64,000 nucleotides of DNA, taken from contig OV121092.1 in the NCBI GenBank assembly GCA_921293015.1, positions 29,767,764 to 29,831,763 of the forward strand, given 5' to 3'. The DNA is from Phorcus lineatus. Lineage: Eukaryota; Mollusca; Gastropoda; Trochida; Trochidae. Numbering within the stretch: the first letter of the stretch is position 1; every line of letters begins with the position of its first letter. Of the stretch, positions 56,689-64,000 are shown in pieces. Both the position numbers and the translations under genes were made by a program. The notes under the pieces are model-generated. The model saw nothing but the letters and a program-made list of their open reading frames with translations. It did no database searches and had not been told where the DNA came from.

Positions 56689-58158
56689 TAATGGCGATTG
56701 GCGATAATGTTTCTTTTAACGGATAAATGTGTCGAATCATCGAGTTCTATCTAAGAGAAGAAAATTAGAAAGCAAAATCTTGTCCACTATCAACTGATTG
56801 CGTTGTTTCACGTCAGGTAACAATGCTTTCACGTTGGTTCACGTCAACCGTTTCCACCGTGTAATACAGTTCAACCTTTACTGTAGGTGTTCATGGAGTA
56901 CAGCCCCTACAGTCTACCTATATAAGAAGTTAAACCATCATCCCCAACGTTTTTGACGTGAATGAATGTCCGGATTCAATACGTCATCAGGCTTCCTGGT
57001 CAAACAATACCCGTAAATTCTTTGTGTAACGCTAACCACGTAATAAGCCTTATATGGGCAATGTGGCCCGCATTGAATGATTGCGTGACACGAGTGTGTA
57101 AAAGTAATGTTCTTTTAACAGAACAAGTGGTGTTTCTGCGTTTGTTTGAATTTTTAAACATAAAAATAACGATAGATATAACTCAAAATTGACTTAAAAA
57201 ATCAAAGTGCATAACTAAAATAATCAAAACTCAATGTCGTTTTAAACTAGGAGTTACGTTTTTATAGTTTGAATAGCCAGCGTTGTGTTTCTTAATTATT
57301 ATGTCTTATTATGTCTTTCAAACGAAAAGAATAAGTCTGTTAAACATTTAATGTGGACATAAACATCAATCCAATGTTTATATCAACAAAATTTAAGGTT
57401 GAAGCTTCTGTAAGGTGTCAATCGTGTCTACTCAGTGAAAGTAACAATTAATTAAAATTCCTTTTTTAAGAATTAAAGACAAGATGTTTATTGAACTTAA
57501 GTATTAGAAATGAAGAAGATTGGTTTGCAATACTGCACATTTTCTATATCACATAGAAAATGTTGATGAAAATGATTTAAATGTCAAGCTACGCTTTTCC
57601 GTCAATATCAGTGTAATTCCATGTGAATATGGACTTATTCTGGCTTGTGATGGAAACGCTGATCAAAATAACCTACCAGTCATGCAGAATCTAATTATTC
57701 ATTTGAGACTAACTGTCTCAATTTCATAATACAAGAATCATAACATGTACCATGGTTAATTAAACAATGTTAATGCAATGTAAAAAGTGCCATCCTCTTG
57801 TAATGTTATCAAAGTCGCACATTGTTTTATTGTACACAAGAAAGGAATTTTTAAGTGATTAATTTTTAAATTCTTTATCGTTATTTTCTAAATACGTTCA
57901 CATTTGCAAAATATACAAACGTTACTGTCTAATGTCTACATATTATCAAGTCTGGTTTCTTTTGAAAAGTCTATGTACCATCTTTTCTGGATTACATGTA
58001 GAGTGGGCATATGCAAGTTCATAGCCGCGTGGACAATATTTTAGCCATTACCTGCTTTTGGAATGGAATGTAAACTGATTTTGATAGCATTTTTTTAAAC
58101 AAGGTCTGTTCACTGGATTATTGAGTGAGGAGTATAGTGTTGGTGTGTGACGCAACAG
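56688..58158. other. AT-rich non-coding stretch
   Basis: No gene, RNA or repeat recognised. Short open frames at 56,962-57,192 and 57,520-57,729 carry no motif. Confidence 0.5.
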
Positions 58159-58412
58159 GTTTTTAAGCTAAAGGATCAGAAGTTCTTTCCTATTTTCATT
58201 TATTTCATACACTTCCCATAAAAGTTACAGGTTGCAACGCATATTTTTTTCTGAAATTCTGATCCAAAAAAAATCAACCCGTGTGTTATTTGTTCTCACT
58301 TCGGGCCCAGATATTGTTTTATAAAATCACACAAAGTTGTAACCTGTTAGTCTTATGGGACATGAATTAAATGATAAGGGAAAGAACTGCTGATCCTTTT
58401 TGCTTTAAAACC
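58159..58412. mobile_element. MITE-like element with ~78-bp imperfect TIRs
   Basis: The left end GGTTTTTAAGCTAAAGGATC and onward to GTTGCAAC (about 58,239) is the imperfect reverse complement of 58,335-58,412 (GTTGTAACCTGTTAGTCTTA through CTGATCCTTTTTGCTTTAAAACC). The loop is about 95 bp. No clear target-site duplication and no coding. Probably a decayed hairpin MITE. Confidence 0.7.
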
Positions 58413-61400
58413 AAAAACCAGAAGAAAATAAGCACTTCGATCTTTTCAGCAAAGCTACAGACATAGAGGCCTGTCTCGACGTTAAGTAATGTAATAATTG
58501 TAATAACACATGTCCAGTTTTAAAACCCATGTTTCTATCACTGAGTTAAACATGTCACACACGTATTTTGTATATTCGCATTCAATGTAAAATTAAAATC
58601 ATTTCGCTTATCTTATGTCTATGATAGTACAGAATGTTGAACACAAAACATGGTTTTACAAGATGTCGATTATCAAACTCATATCAAAGAGATATGCATA
58701 TTATTTACCTCTGTTAGGCATCTTATAAATCTTCTCTACTATACAACAAAAGGACCCTCGAAAAAGTTTAAACATGTTTTCGGTGAAAATGATAAAACTC
58801 ATGGTACTGTTCCATGTCGTGTCCAAACAATAATATTTTCATTAATTCGGTATTCGTCACTGGTTCAATCATTTACAAAGAAAGAAAGTTTAGAATAGAA
58901 CGATTGAAAGGACAGAAATCAGGTTTTTAAACAGGAAATAGTTAGCTTAATTTAAATTCAATATGACATGACAAACTTTCCTTTCTTAATAATATTAGAT
59001 AGATTCAAATATGCGATGTGGCAGATACAAACATAACACGTAATATCCTCTAGATATTGTTTTGTACATTAAACAGTGACCTGCCATCATCAAGGATATG
59101 ACATCAAAATTGTTTTGAATTATCAAGTAATGACACCACCGATCAAGATTGCTTAGGATGCAAATGGTAGTGTAGTATTCAAAGTATATATGTCTACTGA
59201 CAACGTATGAACACTCTTTATTGATAGAATCTCACCCCGTCTCTTCGAATATTAATGTATCAAAAGTCATAAGCAAAAGTTAAAATAACTCTTTATCAAA
59301 TGTAATGGCCAAAACCATTAGTTTTGAATACATTTTACGAACGCTTCTTTACTTTATTGATGGCCAAGGGAGGCCACTGTTTTGCATCTTAGGGAGATTG
59401 AAGAGTGTATTCATGAGCGCTTGTAGCCACGTGTGCGGCGTGTCACGAAGTATTGAAGAATTTAGAATGAAGAGGTTCTATAATAATGGTAACTTTTACA
59501 AATGCAAAACGCAAACACAATATATAAAGCCATAGCCAAATTTTATTCGTATTATTTACTTATCAAGCCTTTTGTTTATTAAGCAGTCAATCTATTCCGT
59601 CAACTATTCAAGTTCAAATTACTACAATAGTCAAATTATCATGAAGAATGTGAACAGGATGTGTATGGATATTCATAATGACGAATATTGGAAAAAAACT
59701 AAGGAAAGAAACTGAATTGACATTTATGAATTATTCTTGAACACTATAAGAAGAATGAGCACGTGCACGCCTACATCAACTATATTTTTAGGCACTTTGG
59801 TGGGATTTTTTAATGTCTACACTGTTTTAAGTATTATCTGATGATTGCATTTAATGATGATCAATTATATTTATATTATCAATTAAAGGTACACACATTT
59901 AATTTACTTTTATAATTGTATCAGATACAATGCTCGCAGTTCAAATTACATAACTTATCTTTCAATTCATTCTAACGAGGGTGCATTTAGTACATTCATT
60001 ATCTGAAGTCATTCCGTAAACTTTCCTGAGAAGATAATTGTTTTCACAACATGCTCATTTTGTCCTCTCCTGCATATACTTTCATAAAACCTGCACAGAC
60101 ATATTAAATCTTTAAAAAGGATTGAACCCATAGAAAATGGTTTACGAAAATATTGTGCCAGGTGAAGTTTTATTCTACAATAAATATATTCTACACATGA
60201 AAATTCCATTTTCTTCAAGGCTTCAAAACTATGTTAAATGTTGCTGTTTCACCTGTAATTACAAGCTGCTGTAATAGAAAGGGAAGTTGTACTTTTTCAA
60301 AATTTTCAATAAAGGAAACTTCATGGACAGGTCATGGATATAACTTTAGCATTAACCCGGTTTTTCTTTCAAAGGTTATTAATTTACAGGACATCAATCC
60401 AAAGTTCATCGCCCTGAGAACTGGGAACTGAGAACATAAGCTAAGATCACGAAAAGGATACTGACAGTGTCTCAGGGTTTAAGAGCCCTGAACTATAATA
60501 TATTCAGATTTTACGGATGTCACTGACCAGGAAACAACGCACCAATCAATCTCCAACGAAAATTATATAAATACCCAGGGAATATGTACCCAGGGAATAT
60601 GGTAACTTAATAACTAATAGTAAGAAGTTACCAATAATTTCAGCTGCTTAATAAGGCAAGACTGACAGTATCAGAATTTTTACCTCACAGGAAGTATTTC
60701 ATTTATATGGAAGAGAATTTATTATTAGGGATGACCTTTTGGCTAACTGTTGGAAATGTTAAATGTGTTATTGAAACCATCTTGCATCTAAAATGGAGAC
60801 AAAGTGTTGTTTATGATCTCTAACATACAAGTTTTTGTATCAGAACAAAATATATTTTAACTCCTTTCACAAAGAACAGAAAAAGTTCTAAGTATTTTCA
60901 ACAGGTTTTGCCTTATAATCCACTTTGATATAAATATAACAACTGCCAAGTTCACAATCAACCTAGGAATACTTTTAATACTTTCTGAAGCAATGTGGGG
61001 TTTTAGAAATGATATATCAACTGGTATAACCGTTGTGATGAAAGGTGAGCCATTTTATGGGAATGGCAATACGAGCTGACAAATGAAACGAAAGATATAC
61101 AGGACGTTATATTGAAAATACACATTTTGCAACAGTTTTTTTATGTCAGAAATGTCAGAGATGTTTTACACCTGCATCTTCTCTTGTGCTCTTAATCGGC
61201 AATTCATTGATATAAAGGTTAAATATGAAATCCATGGTGAGAAGTTGTATGAATCAAAGATGCAATTGACAGGCCTCCAGTAAAAGACTCTAATACATTG
61301 ATGTGAATATTATTGCAGTCATATTTTCAAATAATATGTTCACAATTGATCTTTCAAAATTAAGATACAGAGGAACCATCCACCTCTTTATTCTGATCAG

Positions 61401-62640
61401 GCTATTGACATGCAAAAATAAAGTAATGCAACGATTGCTTGCCCTCAATAATATATGACTAAATTAAAACAAAATATTAACCACTAACATAAAACCGTTT
61501 TAATGGGAAGCTGATGCAATGCACAGAATTTAGACACTTATAAACAAATAGCTCTCATGACCTGACAGTCACCGTGTTCTAAACGGCTCTTCTTGTGTAC
61601 ATCAACGGATTAGAAACTGCTCTTTGATGCTCTGTCATTGTAGGCATTTTTCTTGTTCCTTTTTGCAAATTGCGTAAATTAGACTTCGTGAATCCAGTCA
61701 GATGACAAATAGAACAAGGCCTCTATTTGAAAAAAAGTAAGATACCAATTTGCATTGAGGAATAGAAGCCAGCAGGATCTAAATTGTGTATGCTTCAACT
61801 GACATAGATGACATTTTACAGCGTCTTTATACTTTACCATCAACAACATTAATATCAAGCTAGGGTAAAGATAGAGACTAAATGAGGAAGAGAGAATGCT
61901 GTTGGGCAAGTCTAGACCACAAAGGTCAGTTAAGTACCTACCCTTTGTGTTTCCTTTACATCGCATATAAACAAAACATCCTGGATATCACAATTGTTTG
62001 AACAAAGCCACATGGTGAATATGTAAACACGCCTTTGTTACATTAATGAAAATGTTTACTTCCTGTTTACAGGTCGTAAAGCTTATTATTGCTCATAATG
62101 AAAGATGTATTTCGCACATTTCTATGATGAATGTTCATTTTTTAAAGCATCAGATACCGCTTCAGATTGTAGGATTGTAATACTTTTGTTTGATTTATCT
62201 TTCCAAAGGTGCATAGGAAGGTAATTTACTATATGCCACCACAACATTAAACAAGTCTACCCGGTATTCTTTAGAGAAAATCAGATATAACTTGAACTGC
62301 ATCATCATAAAACTAAATAAAAAACTAAATCTGAAATGAGACAATGATAAAGAAAACAAATTTCAGAGTTATGCACGATTGTTATAAGACATACTCCAAA
62401 AGTCTTGATTGTGTTCAGATCTAGAGATGCAAGGTTTATGTAACAGCAATATCTTTTATAATGTATTAATGAAAAAAATTACAGAAAATAAGGAAAATAA
62501 TGGGGGTTTTTTGGCCGAAGAGTTTGATGAGCACGACACATGCCAGTAATCCCAAAAATGTGTGAGTTTTCGTAACACAACATCATCTTCAAGCAGTATG
62601 TTACTTTAATACCAACTGATATCATTTACATCACAATGAT
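58413..62640. other. AT-rich non-coding stretch
   Basis: No recognisable gene or element over 4.2 kb. A small tandem (CCAGGGAATATG twice) is at 60,574-60,601. Several 60-95-codon frames exist on both strands, none with a motif. Confidence 0.5.
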
Positions 62641-62644
62641 TAGG

Positions 62645-62902
62645 AACTTTCTTACCCACGCGGGTATTAAAGTTTTTTATAATGGTCACGGGAAATACAG
62701 TTTTTCTAAAAATAACTCGAGATCTGATTGGCTGACAGAAGTTGTTCGTCGCGGCGCATGAATACAAAGACCGAGTTTACTTGCAACTCGCTTTCACGAA
62801 GGTATTTTCCAAAAGTACCGTAAATATTCTTAGATTTGACTTGGGTAAGAAAAAGAATAACCAACTCGAAGCTCGGAATTACGGTTCATCTGTCCCTCGT
62901 GA
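62645..62902. mobile_element. Fragment of the TTACCCACG-ended repeat family
   Basis: TTACCCACGCGGGTA, then GATCTGATTGGCTGACAG, resembles the left end of 34,528-35,596. It ends at CTGTCCCTCGTGAA, sharing TGTCCCTCGTGAA with the hairpin at 35,631, and there the LINE sequence begins. It is likely the target into which the LINE was inserted. Confidence 0.4.
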
Positions 62903-64000
62903 ATGATTGTGGGCAAAATTGTGGGCGGAAATTATGTTGCCCTTAAAATAAAGATAAAGGAAAAGACATATACCATTATTACTGTTTATGGCCCAAACAA
63001 AGATTCTCCAGATTTCTATGAACACATTGAAAAGCTTATCAAAGATTTCGACAGTGATGAAATATGCTTATGTGGAGATTTTAACCTTGTAATAAACCCA
63101 CTAAAAGACTCATTCAATTACAAAAATGTCAATAACCCCAAAGCTAGGGCAAAAGTACTAGAAATGATGGATTTTTTCGATCTTAAAGACGTATGGAGAG
63201 AGCATTACACTGATTCGACTAGGTATACTTGGCGACAACCTACTCCACTTAAACAATCTCGGCTTGATTTCTTTCTCTTGTCACATAATTTATTCTTATC
63301 TGTGGACAAATGCGACATTATGCCAAGCCTTGATTCCGATCATTCGGTTGTCGAGATACTCTTAAAATCATACGAACTTCCACGCGGGAAGGGTTTTTGG
63401 AAATTCAATAATTCTTTACTGCGTGACAGGAAGTATGTTGATATGATCAAAGATACTATAAAATCTACATTAAAACAGTATGAAATTATTGAAAGTGGAA
63501 ATATTCTTTATTCTATAGATGATCAGTTACTGTTTGAAACTATACTACTAATGATCCGGGGCAAGACAATTTACTACGCTTCAACAAAAAGGAAAATACA
63601 AAATAAATTAGAAGTAGACCTTGAAAAAGAGCTAAATGATTTGGAATTAAAATTAGATCAGGAAGTAAACATAAACGCCAAGGCTGACATGCTGGATAAG
63701 GTCAACGACATCAAATTAAGGCTTGATGACATCAATAACGGTAAAATACAAGGTATGATGACGAGATCAAAAGTCAAATGGATTGAAAAGGGAGAAAAAC
63801 CTACAAAATATTTTTTGAAACTAGAGTCGAGAAATTTCCTCAATAAATCTTTCACGGAAATTGAAAAACCAAATGGATCTAAGCTTTCTGACAATGAGAG
63901 CATAATAAATGAGACTAGAAACTACTATACTAAACTTTACAAATCCGAAGATGTTCTTCCAATTGATCTAAATGAAATTTGTCAAACTTATGATATTCCT
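62903..64000 (+). CDS. Second L1/Tx1-type LINE, ORF2 fragment (runs off the window)
   Basis: Open for 366 codons to the end of the window with no stop. It begins inside the endonuclease domain: the N-terminal ~95 residues (including the LQ(E/D)xH block) are missing, and the first clear homology is GGNYVALKIK, then VYGPNKDSPDFY, GDFNLVINP, RLDFFLLS and SDHSVVE, followed by a charged coiled-coil-like linker and WIEKGEKPTKYF. These correspond in order to the same blocks in the LINE at 39,876-38,143, but the sequence is clearly diverged, so it is a different lineage. It is a 5'-truncated copy; the Met at 62,903 is fortuitous. The reverse transcriptase domain should lie beyond the window. Confidence 0.9.
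   Translation, partial: MIVGKIVGGNYVALKIKIKEKTYTIITVYGPNKDSPDFYEHIEKLIKDFDSDEICLCGDFNLVINPLKDSFNYKNVNNPKARAKVLEMMDFFDLKDVWREHYTDSTRYTWRQPTPLKQSRLDFFLLSHNLFLSVDKCDIMPSLDSDHSVVEILLKSYELPRGKGFWKFNNSLLRDRKYVDMIKDTIKSTLKQYEIIESGNILYSIDDQLLFETILLMIRGKTIYYASTKRKIQNKLEVDLEKELNDLELKLDQEVNINAKADMLDKVNDIKLRLDDINNGKIQGMMTRSKVKWIEKGEKPTKYFLKLESRNFLNKSFTEIEKPNGSKLSDNESIINETRNYYTKLYKSEDVLPIDLNEICQTYDIP

Overview
This is AT-rich, repeat-dense, non-coding animal DNA. I see no host protein-coding gene that I can support. Everything with recognisable coding content belongs to transposable elements: two L1/Tx1-type LINEs, a dead Tc1/mariner transposase, and a LINE C-terminal remnant present twice. The tRNA-headed SINEs ending in (ACTC)n after a TTAAACCCCAACTC tail, MITEs starting GGCCTG-TTTCACAAAG, and palindromic elements beside (TA)n tracts all suggest a gastropod mollusc, probably an abalone (Haliotis). 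That assignment comes from memory of such tails and is inference.

Layout. 1-7.0 kb: AT-rich DNA holding a G-rich G4 candidate (161-182) and a fold-back element with two 794-bp inverted arms (1901-2694 and 3140-3933). 7.04-7.31 kb: a cluster of 15 GGATCC sites. 7,333-22,510 and 25,745-48,123: two direct copies of one large segment, near-identical over long stretches but differing by many insertions and deletions, separated by 3.2 kb. Copy 1 carries a private 390-bp SINE and a private Tc1 element sitting in an expanded 52-bp tandem array. Copy 2 carries a private MITE, several private insertions, and a 4.56-kb LINE (minus strand) bounded by ~870-bp direct repeats. 48.5-54.2 kb: older, diverged relatives of parts of the same segment. 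53.4-56.7 kb: palindromic elements next to (TA)n tracts, with hammerhead-ribozyme cores. 56.7-62.6 kb: mostly featureless, with one TIR-bearing MITE-like element. 62.9 kb to the end: a 5'-truncated second LINE running off the window.

The most interesting items are: (i) a ~630-bp palindrome flanked by (TA)n whose two arms each encode a type I hammerhead ribozyme with recognisable stems I, II and III, plus two related palindromes nearby, one with a further ribozyme core; (ii) a LINE whose flanking direct repeats are ~870 bp long and end exactly at its poly(A), i.e. an extraordinarily long target-site duplication or an assembly/recombination product; (iii) a three-monomer (156-bp) higher-order repeat inside the 52-bp array; (iv) paired filled and empty sites in the two duplication copies that date the individual insertions. 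All identities and alignments were judged by eye; no search was run.
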